Assembly: GCA_902778325.1 (NCBI GenBank)
Contig: CACYWZ010000009.1
Location: 1 to 58,867 of the forward strand
Length of the DNA stretch: 58,867 nt
Source: an uncultured Spirochaetaceae bacterium
Lineage (GTDB): Bacteria; Spirochaetota; Spirochaetia; Treponematales; Treponemataceae
Direction of reading: 5' to 3'
Shown: positions 34,101-41,858 of the stretch, piece by piece
How positions within the stretch are numbered: the stretch's first letter is position 1
How the letters are laid out: every line of letters begins with the position of its first letter
Translations under genes and position numbers: made by a program
Notes under the pieces: model-generated
The model's input: the letters and a program-made list of their open reading frames with translations, nothing else
Told to the model about the DNA's origin: nothing
Database searches by the model: none

Positions 34101-35132
34101 ATGAGAAAGTGCAGTTGGGTATTTTTCATAACATTGTCTCTCCTTTTTGCAAAACGGCCTGTGTCGGCGCAAACTGCGGCGGACGTGTCTAAAAGGAGTG
34201 CGGAAAAATCAACTGCCCTAGAGTCAATCGAATACATAAAAAAGCAAAGCGCAGAGATGAAAAACTTTGCCGAAAAACGCTCACTACTCGCTTTCCTTGG
34301 CTCTTTGCAAGAGCAACTCGGTCTTTATTCCGATGCATGCTCTTCTTATTCGCAAGCGGCGGCGATTGCGGCTCAAGACGCGGCGGGAATGCCCAAATGG
34401 TCGAACGAGGAGCTGATTTTGTTTGCTGTGCGCTCTGCCTTGAGTGCAGGTGATTACGAAGCGGCGGACAATTATCTTTCCACGTCGGTCAAAGATAGCA
34501 CAAACGAGGACATAACTTCCTATGTAAAGCTCTATAAGCAATGGAGTTTACTTTGTCGTGCGCAGAGCGTCGAGGACACGATTGAGCCTGTCGCGATTTT
34601 GCAGGCATACACATCTCTTGCGTCAATGCTCGACGTGCGTCCTGCGATTTACCTGACGCTTTGGTATGTTACGGGCAAAGAGGAATGGGCGACAAAACTA
34701 AAAGCCGAGTTTCCGCTTTCGCCAGAGGCGTACATCGCAAAAGGAAACATTCAGCTTCTTCCCGCACCATTTTGGTATTTTGTGCCAAAGAACGGCGTTC
34801 AGATGATTACAGCTGAAGGCACGATGATAAAGACAATCCCTGCAGCAGAAGAAACTGCTTCTAATAAAACATCGTCGGAAAAGCAGCCTGTGGTTGCAGT
34901 CGCTGAGATCAAAGATTACACAGTGAAAGAGCAGCTCGGTCTTTTCCGCGAAGAGAAGAACGCGAAGGCTCTTGTCGAAACGCTTTCGAAAAAGGGCTTT
35001 ACGGCGCACATCATGAGCGAGACAAAGCCAAGCGGCAACAAGTACTACATCGTGTTCGTGGGCGACGACGACAATTACACAATCGGCAAGAAGCTCAAAG
35101 CCGCAGGTTTTGACTGCTACCCGATAAAATAA
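34101..35132 (+). CDS. Secreted protein with TPR-like repeats and C-terminal SPOR domain, 343 aa
   Basis: A signal peptide (residues 1-23, ending VSAQ) is followed by helical TPR-like repeats (residues about 50-200) and a SPOR-type domain at about 270-343: VKEQLGLFREEKNAKALVETLSKKGFTAHIMSE ... YYIVFVGD. SPOR domains bind denuded peptidoglycan at division sites. The last 17 codons (ATC to TAA, 35082-35132) are repeated, diverged, at 36756-36806 after the acyltransferase/xre islet. Confidence 0.8.
   Translation: MRKCSWVFFITLSLLFAKRPVSAQTAADVSKRSAEKSTALESIEYIKKQSAEMKNFAEKRSLLAFLGSLQEQLGLYSDACSSYSQAAAIAAQDAAGMPKWSNEELILFAVRSALSAGDYEAADNYLSTSVKDSTNEDITSYVKLYKQWSLLCRAQSVEDTIEPVAILQAYTSLASMLDVRPAIYLTLWYVTGKEEWATKLKAEFPLSPEAYIAKGNIQLLPAPFWYFVPKNGVQMITAEGTMIKTIPAAEETASNKTSSEKQPVVAVAEIKDYTVKEQLGLFREEKNAKALVETLSKKGFTAHIMSETKPSGNKYYIVFVGDDDNYTIGKKLKAAGFDCYPIK
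35082..35132 (+). repeat. Left copy of islet-flanking 51-bp duplication (3' end of SPOR gene)
   Basis: Encodes IGKKLKAAGFDCYPIK and stop. It matches 36756-36806 at 45 of 51 positions. This copy completes the functional gene. Confidence 0.85.
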
Positions 35133-35174
35133 CCGCCATAGGCGGTTTCGTAGGTCATAACAGTTATTCAAAAA

Positions 35175-36285
35175 TTAGATATGAAACACCTTTGAGAAAA
35201 AATATTTGCGAATAAGTTCAATAATTGTACAAACAGCGAAAACAACTGTGGCACAGAAAAACATATACGGTAAAAGATATGGCGATGAAGTCCAATCATC
35301 AAGACGAAAGACAACATGCCAAATTGTTTTGTTAATCAACAGATTTTCGTGAAGCAAATACACGCCAAATGTAGTTGAAGCAACTGTGTTTATAAATCTG
35401 CTATGTAAGATTTTTATATTCTTAAATGTACTGAAAATCAAAACAGCGTTCAATGTAGAAAGTATTCTCGGCATTCCGCCTCCAAAGAAAGATAACACTT
35501 TTTCAGAGTTATTTCTAATAAATTGGAGATGATATAAAAACTTGTAAACAAAGCAGTTCCATAATGCAAAGGAAATCATTAGGCAAATCGAAATTATAAA
35601 ATTTATTTTGGTATGGCTTAGTATTTTTGGATTATAAAAACGTATATAAGACGCAATAAAATATCCCAAAATAAACATAAACAAGTTGTCGTTTACAAAA
35701 AATCCTTCGAAGGGAAATTGTTTTACGACACAGCCAAGAGCAAACATTAAAGTTATTAGTTGTAAGTGCATTTTCTGAGAAAGTTTTTCACGAAAAATGA
35801 TTTAAGAATGGTACAAAAAGATAAAACACAAGATATGCGACAGCAAACCAGTTATTTCCGAAGTAACAAGGCAAAAGACAACGAATTAAATCTTTTTTTG
35901 TTGCAGGCTTTGCACTTTCAAAAAATCCTAATTGAGTATAATTTGGATTGTAAAAGCCAATAACTTTGACTTTTGAAAAGTAAGTGATAAGACCTATTGT
36001 TGCTGAAATCGAAAAGATTTGAAACCACAATGCAAAGACTTTTTTCCATGAAAATTTTGACGTGCAAACAAAATAACCAGAAATCAAAATAAAAATCCAA
36101 TTTCCAAGTTGACCACTCCACATTTGAAAAAGGTGGGCAAGCAAAAATTGATTTGAGATTTCAGCATCTGGCGAAAACCAAATACCGTGCTGCGTTAAGT
36201 GGCTCATTACAATCATAAACATCGCAATAATACGCAAAAGTTCAAAATTTGAATCTCTTTGTTTTTTCTCAACCAAAGTGTTCAT
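35175..36285 (-). pseudogene. Acyltransferase family 3 gene split by a frameshift
   Basis: Two abutting frames make one protein. The N-terminal half (36285-35788) begins with the family signature NFELLRIIAMFMIVMSHLTQHG and ends abruptly FVPFLNHFS. The C-terminal half (to 35175) carries the remaining hydrophobic segments from REKLSQKMHLQLITLMFALG. Removing one base of the A5 run at 35793-35797 (T5 on the coding strand) fuses them as FVPFLNHF-REKLSQK, about 370 aa. The intact family (OafA/NodX type) O-acylates surface polysaccharides through about ten membrane helices. Decay, phase variation or a sequencing error are all possible. Confidence 0.8.
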
Positions 36286-36342
36286 CCTAATTTTCCTTAC
36301 AAGGCTTGTAGATTTGAGATTAAAAGCCTTTTATTACATATC

Positions 36343-36359
36343 GACTGTATATACAAGTC
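36343..36359. promoter_or_regulatory. Imperfect palindrome upstream of second xre
   Basis: The stretch GACTGTATATACAAGTC has GACT/AGTC arms around TGTATATACA. It lies in the divergent gap between the acyltransferase and xre genes, comparable in position to the palindrome at 23991. Possible operator. Confidence 0.35.
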
Positions 36360-36412
36360 TTTTAATACTTTTTACTGATGAAAAACTGTCTTAGATTACA
36401 TATTATTGTGCT

Positions 36413-36745
36413 ATGGGTTTTGCGGAAAACTTACGCGATGAGCTTGAATATCAGGGATTACAAGTAAAAGAGTTGGCGGAAAAGACGGGAATCAGCATAA
36501 ACACGCTCAACAAATACCGACCTGGAAGTAAGGTTGTGCCGACGATAGACAACGCGCTGAAAATTGCACAAACTCTAAAAGTTTCTCTTGATTATTTGGC
36601 TACTGGAAAAAGCGAAGACTTAAAACTTGAAAATGCTGATTTTATCCAAGCTCTAAATCTTGCCAAAGATATGCGCCGATTTTCTGCCCGTGACAAAGAA
36701 ACTGTCAAAGCTGTAATTACATCTCTTTCTGAAAAATATATCTGA
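36413..36745 (+). CDS. XRE-family regulator, 110 aa
   Basis: Helix-turn-helix region LQVKELAEKTGISINTLNKYRPG, then VPTIDNALKIAQTLKVSLDYLATGK; a helical C-terminal tail follows (FSARDKETVKAVITSLSEKY). It is a paralogue of the protein at 24099-24425 with the same length, and each is divergent from an acyltransferase gene. TATTAT lies 6 nt before the ATG with no ribosome site. Its stop is 9 nt before the right-hand duplication. Confidence 0.88.
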   Translation: MGFAENLRDELEYQGLQVKELAEKTGISINTLNKYRPGSKVVPTIDNALKIAQTLKVSLDYLATGKSEDLKLENADFIQALNLAKDMRRFSARDKETVKAVITSLSEKYI

Positions 36746-36755
36746 TTTAGTAAAA

Positions 36756-36806
36756 ATCGGCAAAAAACTCAAAGTCGCAGGTTTCGACTGTTACCCAATA
36801 AAATAA
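36756..36806 (+). repeat. Right copy of islet-flanking duplication (SPOR gene 3' end remnant)
   Basis: Reads IGKKLKVAGFDCYPIK and stop in one frame. Five of six differences from 35082-35132 are synonymous; the sixth is Ala to Val. It has no start and follows the xre stop, so it is a gene-end remnant that evolved under coding constraint. Confidence 0.85.
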
Positions 36807-36814
36807 AAAAAACA

Positions 36815-36844
36815 CCCCGAAACATATCGCTTCGGGGCTTTTTC
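36815..36844. terminator. Bidirectional terminator
   Basis: CCCCGAA (36815-36821) pairs with TTCGGGG (36831-36837), followed by CTTTTTT; A8 precedes it, so it can also serve the minus-strand cdaR gene ending at 36857. Confidence 0.85.
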
Positions 36845-36856
36845 CAAAATCGAAGT

Positions 36857-37984
36857 TTATCTTCTGTCTTTGATGTCAGAATAGAAGTGCAATGCGTTGT
36901 AGAACAGACTTGAGAAGCGGATTGAGCGCGGGTCATAGCCTGTTTTGTTGTACAACTTTCTGAGCTTGTACTGCAAAGTGTTCACAGGAACGCCGAGCTC
37001 TGCCGCCGCTCGCGTGATTGAGCCTTCGTGATTGTAATATGCATTCAAAAGATAAACCCAGTCGCGAATCTCAAACGTCGGAATGTTTCGGAACACGCGG
37101 CGAATATATTTTTCCTTTGCATCGTCTGGAATAAAGTGTGAGAAAATTTCCATGTTGATAGTGTCGTAGAACCTTGTCTCTTTCTTTGGAGAGCGCGCGC
37201 TGACAATTGCCGCCTTCTGCGCTTTCTGGCACTCGTCCTCAACGTGAGCGTATCCCTTTGAGCCACTGTCAATTCCAGCGCACAAGAACAAATGGTGCTT
37301 CTTCTCAATCTTTTCGCGAATATCCTCAACAAAGGTGAACATCGCCTCGTCGTCCTTGTCGCCGCAAGAACACATAAGAACAGAGCCTTCGATGAGTGCA
37401 ATGCCGTTCTTCTCGGCTCGCGCAAGTTCTGCAGCATCGCGAATAGCAGCGTCAATGCGGAACTGACAGTTTTCTTTTGTGTCAGTGTCGTCTTTCGGAA
37501 TAACAGGAACGAACGCATAGAAGCGGCGCGGCATCGTGATATCGATGTTCATTCCGAACGCGAACTCTATCATCTCCGATGTAATAGATGTATTTTTTCC
37601 AAAAAGCCAAGTGTGCAAGAACCTGTTTTCAATACGACGCTGTATTGAGCTCTCCGATGTGGCGTTAACAGTTTCTGCAATAAGAGTACACATCTTTTTG
37701 AGCAAAGGAATTTGAGATGAAATCCCAGAAGTGTCGCCCTCAACAACAACAAAACCGTAATGTTCCTGACTTGCTTCAATTGCAAAAATCGCATTATTTG
37801 AATCGACAAACTCAAAAGACTTTTCGTCAGTGAGCTTTTTTGCCAGTTGGTTTTCGCTTCCTATCCGTGCTTCGTCCGCAGATGCAATGATTACGCCGTC
37901 AGTATCGCATACAAGAACGCTGCGATTCAAAACGGCGCTTACTTCCTGCGCAATTTTTTTCGCTGTGTTGGTAGCAATTTTCAT
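36857..37984 (-). CDS. CdaR-type sugar-diacid regulator, 375 aa
   Basis: GGAGG lies upstream of ATG 37984. The N-terminus has the diacid-recognition pattern (AKKIAQEVSAVLNRSVLVCDTDGVIIASADEARIGS); the middle fits the CdaR GGDEF-like domain; the C-terminus is the PucR helix-turn-helix (YYNHEGSITRAAAELGVPVNTLQYKLRKLYNKTGYDPR). In E. coli CdaR activates glucarate/galactarate genes. Here the same-strand gene upstream is a GH43 glycosidase, so the ligand may be a plant-derived sugar acid (inference). Confidence 0.88.
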   Translation of the reverse strand: MKIATNTAKKIAQEVSAVLNRSVLVCDTDGVIIASADEARIGSENQLAKKLTDEKSFEFVDSNNAIFAIEASQEHYGFVVVEGDTSGISSQIPLLKKMCTLIAETVNATSESSIQRRIENRFLHTWLFGKNTSITSEMIEFAFGMNIDITMPRRFYAFVPVIPKDDTDTKENCQFRIDAAIRDAAELARAEKNGIALIEGSVLMCSCGDKDDEAMFTFVEDIREKIEKKHHLFLCAGIDSGSKGYAHVEDECQKAQKAAIVSARSPKKETRFYDTINMEIFSHFIPDDAKEKYIRRVFRNIPTFEIRDWVYLLNAYYNHEGSITRAAAELGVPVNTLQYKLRKLYNKTGYDPRSIRFSSLFYNALHFYSDIKDRR

Positions 37985-38097
37985 AAATCTGTGCCTCCAT
38001 TAACTATTAGTATAAAGCGATTCTTTACTTTTTCAAGGCACAATTTACATATTGTTACACAAAAAGCGAAATACTGCGTGTTTTTTTAATCATTATT

Positions 38098-39894
38098 CTA
38101 AATTTTGTTTCCAAACAAGTACTCTCCTGCATGAGAGCCTTCTTCTTTTGCACAAACAGAGCTAAATGTTGTTGTTATGCTGTTTTTTCCCTCTTTTCGA
38201 GCGTTATCCCTCGCTTTCATCACGATTCCCTCAAACTCTCCAGCGAATTCCCCGTTCTCGTAAAGCGAAATCGTAATATTGCCGTTTCCGTCCGTCGTCC
38301 AGCTTCCAGTGTATGCGCCCGAAATCTTTCCGCCAGAAGAAAGCGTTATCAACTTTGAAAGACTCTCTCTCTCGTCCGCAGCATTAAACTCGACAGTGTT
38401 GCCGTCAGTCGTCTCGATAAAGTCGTTGTGAGCGGCTCTTCTTGTTATGTTACAAAGATATTTTCCAGCAATATCGCGCTTTGAAATCTTTTGAAGAGCC
38501 GCAGCCTCTCCCGCAAAGTCGTTGATGTTAAGCACAGGCCATCCGTCCGTCGTGAAGAACATCTGATGAACTTGAAGCGCAAAGTTTCCAGTCGGGAAGT
38601 AATTTGTTCTCGTGTGATTAGAAAGCAAAATATGTCCGCCGTTGTCGCGCAAAATGCTCTGACCGCCTGGCGCTCTAAAGCCGTACTCATCGCCTGCATT
38701 TTCGCCGAACTGCCATGCGCCGAGGATTTTTCCGCCAACATTGTGATATTTAGAAGCGTCGCTTGCCGTCGAGAACGACATCGACACCCCCGACGTGTCA
38801 AGATAAGGACCTTCAATGTCAGAGCTTCGACCAACACCAACACGGTATTCATGGAAGAGATTTCCCATTGAGACAAAAACATAAAAATAGCCAGTGTCGC
38901 TATTGAAAATGACCTGCGCACCCTCATAAGCCGCCCCTGAGCCACCTGCGATTTTCACGCCCTGATTGCCCTCAATGCTGTCGAGCGGACAGTCCAACTC
39001 ATCTCCGACCTCATAATGTCTCCCGTCAAAAGTCGACACGCCCGCCTTCGTGCAAACACCCTTGAGCGTCTTTGCGTCAACATAAACAAGCGCAATCCCG
39101 CCAAGCCATGAGCCGTAAGTCATCGCGTAGCAATCACGCTCGCCGATTTTCGTCTTGTAAAGCTCTCCCGTTGCAACGTCCATTACAAACTCTGGGTCAA
39201 TCGTTCCAAAGCCTTTGTTCCAGTTCTCGTCGCACGAGTTGAAACTCCCCTGATAGCCAATTTCTTCAGGACTTTTGTTCTTCTTGTTGCTCCAGACACA
39301 GCGCACAAGACTCGACTGCGCATAAAGACTGCTGTCGTATTTTGAGGCTGGAATGAATGCGCCCGTAGGAGAGTCCGAGATTGCAAGCGTTATGCAGCCT
39401 GCTCGGTGGGCAGTCTTTCCAACAGTCTGACAGTCTTTCACAATGCCGTGGAACATATAATATTTTCCGTCTTGCTTTATCACCGTAGGCGCCCAAGATT
39501 CCGCCCTGCTCGAAAAGTGATAGGCGGCAGTGCTGTATCTTTTTCCTTCATTTGTGATACAGCCTGTCCACTTCAAAAAGTCGTCGTCCCAATACATTTT
39601 GTCATAAACATCAGAAACACTCGTGTCAGAAGATAGAGGGGACTTGTCTATTTTCTCCCAACTTTGCGCGTCTTTGCTCTTTCGTATCTGAACACCGTCA
39701 GCCCAGCCCGTCGAATAAACATAATAAGTGCCGTCGTCGTCCTGAAAAAGTTTTGGGTCATGACAGCCCCACTGGTCGCCCAAAACACCCGCATAGCGAT
39801 TGTCGCTCAGTGCCGATTCTCCATTGCTGCACGAAAAGAGCGCAAGGGACGAAAGAGAGAGTACAAAGATAGATTTGAAAAACTGATGTTTCAT
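38098..39894 (-). CDS. Lipoprotein glycoside hydrolase family 43 (arabinanase-like), 598 aa
   Basis: The lipobox ALFSC gives a lipid-anchored Cys about residue 22. GH43 five-blade propeller features: QWGCHDPKLFQDDDGTYYVYSTG with the catalytic Asp, ESWAPTVIKQDGKYYMFHG, and GFGTIDPEFVMD in the acid/pKa-modulating region. A C-terminal about 130-residue beta domain (TDGNGNITISLYENGEFAGEF) resembles the lipocalin-like tail of endo-1,5-alpha-L-arabinanases. Likely cleaves arabinan at the cell surface. CAGGAG precedes the ATG. Confidence 0.88.
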   Translation of the reverse strand: MKHQFFKSIFVLSLSSLALFSCSNGESALSDNRYAGVLGDQWGCHDPKLFQDDDGTYYVYSTGWADGVQIRKSKDAQSWEKIDKSPLSSDTSVSDVYDKMYWDDDFLKWTGCITNEGKRYSTAAYHFSSRAESWAPTVIKQDGKYYMFHGIVKDCQTVGKTAHRAGCITLAISDSPTGAFIPASKYDSSLYAQSSLVRCVWSNKKNKSPEEIGYQGSFNSCDENWNKGFGTIDPEFVMDVATGELYKTKIGERDCYAMTYGSWLGGIALVYVDAKTLKGVCTKAGVSTFDGRHYEVGDELDCPLDSIEGNQGVKIAGGSGAAYEGAQVIFNSDTGYFYVFVSMGNLFHEYRVGVGRSSDIEGPYLDTSGVSMSFSTASDASKYHNVGGKILGAWQFGENAGDEYGFRAPGGQSILRDNGGHILLSNHTRTNYFPTGNFALQVHQMFFTTDGWPVLNINDFAGEAAALQKISKRDIAGKYLCNITRRAAHNDFIETTDGNTVEFNAADERESLSKLITLSSGGKISGAYTGSWTTDGNGNITISLYENGEFAGEFEGIVMKARDNARKEGKNSITTTFSSVCAKEEGSHAGEYLFGNKI

Positions 39895-39905
39895 ATAAAC
39901 TCCTG

Positions 39906-39947
39906 CTTGATTATCAATAATTATAGCATAATATCAATAATTTTGAA
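39906..39947 (-). promoter_or_regulatory. Promoter of the GH43 gene with TATAATTATTGATA motif
   Basis: TATAAT at 39925-39920 (minus) continues TATTGATA; a second ATTATTGATA lies 21 nt upstream. The same 14-nt string occurs at the promoters at 42486 and 47197. Transcription should start about 39913, giving a short leader with CAGGAG. Confidence 0.55.
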
Positions 39948-39984
39948 AATACTATGAGCAGTGTTATAAGCAATGTATTGCAGA

Positions 39985-40022
39985 TTGTCATTTTGAGCGG
40001 AGCTAAGTGGAGTCGAAAAATC
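39985..40022. repeat. Reverse copy of dispersed TTCGACTCC-type repeat
   Basis: The string GTCATTTTGAGCGGAG followed by AAGTGGAGTCGAAAAATC is an inverted-orientation relative of the elements at 663, 5888 and 6222. No gene lies between 39895 and the tRNA promoter. Confidence 0.5.
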
Positions 40023-40094
40023 TGTATAAATAATGCTGATTGCCAAAAGCAGATTCTTTTTCAAAAAAAAATGCACAAAAACACAAAATGCATG

Positions 40095-40123
40095 TTGACA
40101 TTTTTTTCATGATTTGCTATAGT
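40095..40123 (+). promoter_or_regulatory. tRNA promoter
   Basis: TTGACA (40095-40100), exact 17-nt spacer, TATAGT (40118-40123); expected start about 40130, just before the pre-tRNA stem. Confidence 0.9.
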
Positions 40124-40146
40124 CTAAACATCTACCGCATATGAAT

Positions 40147-40220
40147 GCGCGATTAGCTCAGTTGGTTAGAGTACAAGCATGACACGCTTGGGGTCACTAG
40201 TTCGATTCTAGTATCGCGCA
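40147..40220 (+). tRNA. tRNA-Val (anticodon GAC)
   Basis: A 74-nt cloverleaf: acceptor GCGCGAT/ATCGCGC, anticodon stem CAAGC/GCTTG around ATGACAC (anticodon GAC), T arm ACTAG/CTAGT with loop TTCGATT, discriminator A. CCA is not encoded. TACCGCATAT (40133-40142) and ATATGCGGTA (40224-40233) flank it as a perfect 10-bp stem in the precursor. Confidence 0.95.
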
Positions 40221-40250
40221 CTAATATGCGGTATTCATTTTCTGTTTTCA

Positions 40251-40284
40251 TATTCCCGTAAACCTCCTACGGGAATATTTTTTT
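40251..40284 (+). terminator. tRNA terminator
   Basis: TATTCCCGTA / TACGGGAATA (40251-40260 with 40268-40277), loop AACCTCC, then T7. A convergent minus-strand gene ends at 40293. Confidence 0.9.
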
Positions 40285-40292
40285 ACTCTGCG

Positions 40293-41076
40293 CTAAGATT
40301 CAACAATCGTTATTACATCGCTTACTGCAGACGAAACATTTTTCTTTGACAAAGTGTTTCGTGAGAAGTTTGTCTTGAGAATGACGCAGTATCTCTTTCC
40401 TGCCACAAGCGAGGAGGGAAGAAAGAACTCAAGCTCGCGCGGCTGATTTCGGATAATCTTTGTTTTATCCACCTCAATCCACTTTGACTCGTCCTCAACC
40501 GCATCTCCGCTCTCGGTTGCCGGAGCAAAGAAAATGCCTCCTGCGTCCCCTCCGATTTTGAGCCTTCCGCCTTCGATTTTCATCACCTTGCCCGCTGAGA
40601 AATTTCCGTCCGTCTTTCCTGTGTACACATCCGTCATAACATCGATAAGAGGAGAGGAGTCAAAAACGCTCACCTTGTTCACCTTTATGTTCTCCACAGC
40701 CTTGTTTGTCTCTTTTGATGCAATGCACTTCACATGAAAACTTTTCGACGCTTGTGTTTTCAGGCGTCTTTCCCGTCGTTCCGACAGGGGAGGGGTAAAG
40801 AGTGCAAAGACCAAGAAGATTGACGCATTCGCCTCTCTTGAGCGCGTCAAGAACAGCCTCTTTGAGCAAAAGCGAACTGTATTTCATCGTTGTCGCTTTC
40901 ATCGTGCCGTCCTTTTCGACTGCTCGTGCGATAAGGTTGTCGATGTCAACAGTAATCCTGTCGACGCGTGCATAAAAGCTGTTGCCGTCTTTGTCAAAAG
41001 GATTCTTGATTAAAGTCAAGTTGCCTTTTCCGTCTGTGTCTTCATAGACAATGTTTGAGTTTGAATTTACGCTCAT
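40293..41076 (-). pseudogene. HU-like DNA-binding / DUF4469 Ig-like protein, split by a frameshift
   Basis: The N-terminal frame (41076 down) reads RVDRITVDIDNLIARAVEKDG and LLGLCTLYPSPVG, an HU-like domain, then continues as nonsense. The C-terminal frame (to 40293) reads VKCIASKETNKAVENIKVNK and then a DUF4469 Ig-like domain (MKIEGGRLKIGGDAGGIFF ... RNQPRELEFFLPSSLVAGKRY). Removing one T in the gaaaagtttt tract near 40737-40745 joins them as VEKFHVKCIA with no loss, giving about 250 aa. Intact relatives are HU-fold nucleoid-like proteins. May be a real disruption or a sequencing error. Confidence 0.8.
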
Positions 41077-41170
41077 GTTTTTGAGCCTCCATTATATATT
41101 TTTGTGCTGGTAGAAGCATGTGCGAAATGCCAGTTTGAGATGTTTGTGAATTGTCTGCATGCTTTTTTGA

Positions 41171-41200
41171 TTGACTGACGGCAGCGTAAAAGCGTATAAT
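41171..41200 (+). promoter_or_regulatory. Promoter of small ORF
   Basis: TTGACT (41171-41176), 18 nt, TATAAT (41195-41200); start about 41207. Confidence 0.6.
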
Positions 41201-41218
41201 TCAAGCAGCTACGAAAGA

Positions 41219-41422
41219 ATGATGCGTTTTTTGCGTGTCGTCTTTTCGCTCCCGAAAAACTGTTTTTTTGGTTTATCGGGAGCATTTTCTTCTTGGTTTC
41301 ATTTCTGTTTGCCATCCTTTGCCTTCGTGCAAGCAGTGGACGCGCAAAAAGCGAAGGCGCAAAAGTCTTTAGAAAAAGCAGAGATTTTGTACAAAGCACT
41401 CATGCAAGAGTATTTCGGATAA
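41219..41422 (+). CDS. Possible small protein, 67 aa
   Basis: The frame open from 41171 overlaps the promoter, so I place the start at ATG 41219 (MMRFLRVVFSLP). A hydrophobic N-terminal half (CFFGLSGAFSSWFHFCLPSFAFV) is followed by a helical, Lys/Ala-rich tail (AQKAKAQKSLEKAEILYKALMQEYFG). The 8-bp inverted repeat GCTCCCGA...TCGGGAGC (41249-41284) lies within it. A good promoter and a plausible tail favour a real gene; the weak ribosome site does not. No family recognised. Confidence 0.4.
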   Translation: MMRFLRVVFSLPKNCFFGLSGAFSSWFHFCLPSFAFVQAVDAQKAKAQKSLEKAEILYKALMQEYFG

Positions 41423-41475
41423 ACTGTTTTCCAATGGCACTCTAAAAAATGTGTCATTGGAGAACTTGTTTCTGT

Positions 41476-41527
41476 GCTTCGACTCCGCTCAGCAACCATG
41501 CAGATGCTGAAACGAGTTCTGCATGAC
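41476..41527. repeat. Composite dispersed repeat
   Basis: TTCGACTCCGCTCAGCAACC followed by AGATGCTGAAACGAGTTCTGCATGAC, the same composite as at 5888, 6222 and 8094. Confidence 0.75.
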
Positions 41528-41539
41528 ACGCGCACGAAC

Positions 41540-41837
41540 TTCCTCAAAATAAGGAATGCTGACTTTATTGAAAGACGCCTTTCCTTAAAATAAGGAATGC
41601 TGACTTTATTGAAAGACGCCTTTCCTCAAAATAAGGAAGGCTGACCTTATTGAAAGACGCCTTTCCTTAAAATAAGGAATGCTGACTTCATTGAAAGCGA
41701 GTTTCCTCAAAATAAGGAAAGCTGACTTCATTGAAAGCGGCTTTCCTCAAAATAAGGAATGGCAACTTCATTGAAAGCGAGTTTCCTTAAAATAAGGAAA
41801 GGCACGCAGATGATGAAACGAGTTTGAGCATGACACA
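41540..41837. repeat. Tandem array, 7 cores at 40-41 nt, TTCCTTA...TAAGGAA hairpins
   Basis: Cores begin at 41540, 41581, 41622, 41663, 41703, 41743 and 41783. Each is TTCCT(T/C)A-AAA-TAAGGAA; the linker is GCTGACTTTATTGAAAGACGCC in early units and GCTGACTTCATTGAAAGCGAG later. The array ends in an element copy (GATGATGAAACGAGTTTGAGCATGAC, 41812-41835) directly before the next gene. Confidence 0.93.
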
Positions 41838-41858
41838 CTCACACGGAGAAATAAAAAG

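Larger units (their letters stand above)
35133..36755. mobile_element. Inserted islet: broken acyltransferase plus xre
   Basis: The 1.6-kb segment lies exactly between the two copies of the SPOR gene end. It is visibly AT-rich relative to its flanks and holds only a frameshifted acyltransferase and an XRE gene. No integrase or transposase is present. The original terminator of the SPOR gene appears to remain to the right (36815-36844). Mechanism of insertion is inference. Confidence 0.6.

Noticed and set aside
35133-36755. Insertion sequence
   Set aside because: No transposase and no terminal inverted repeats; the flanking duplication is 51 bp of gene end, too long for a target-site duplication.
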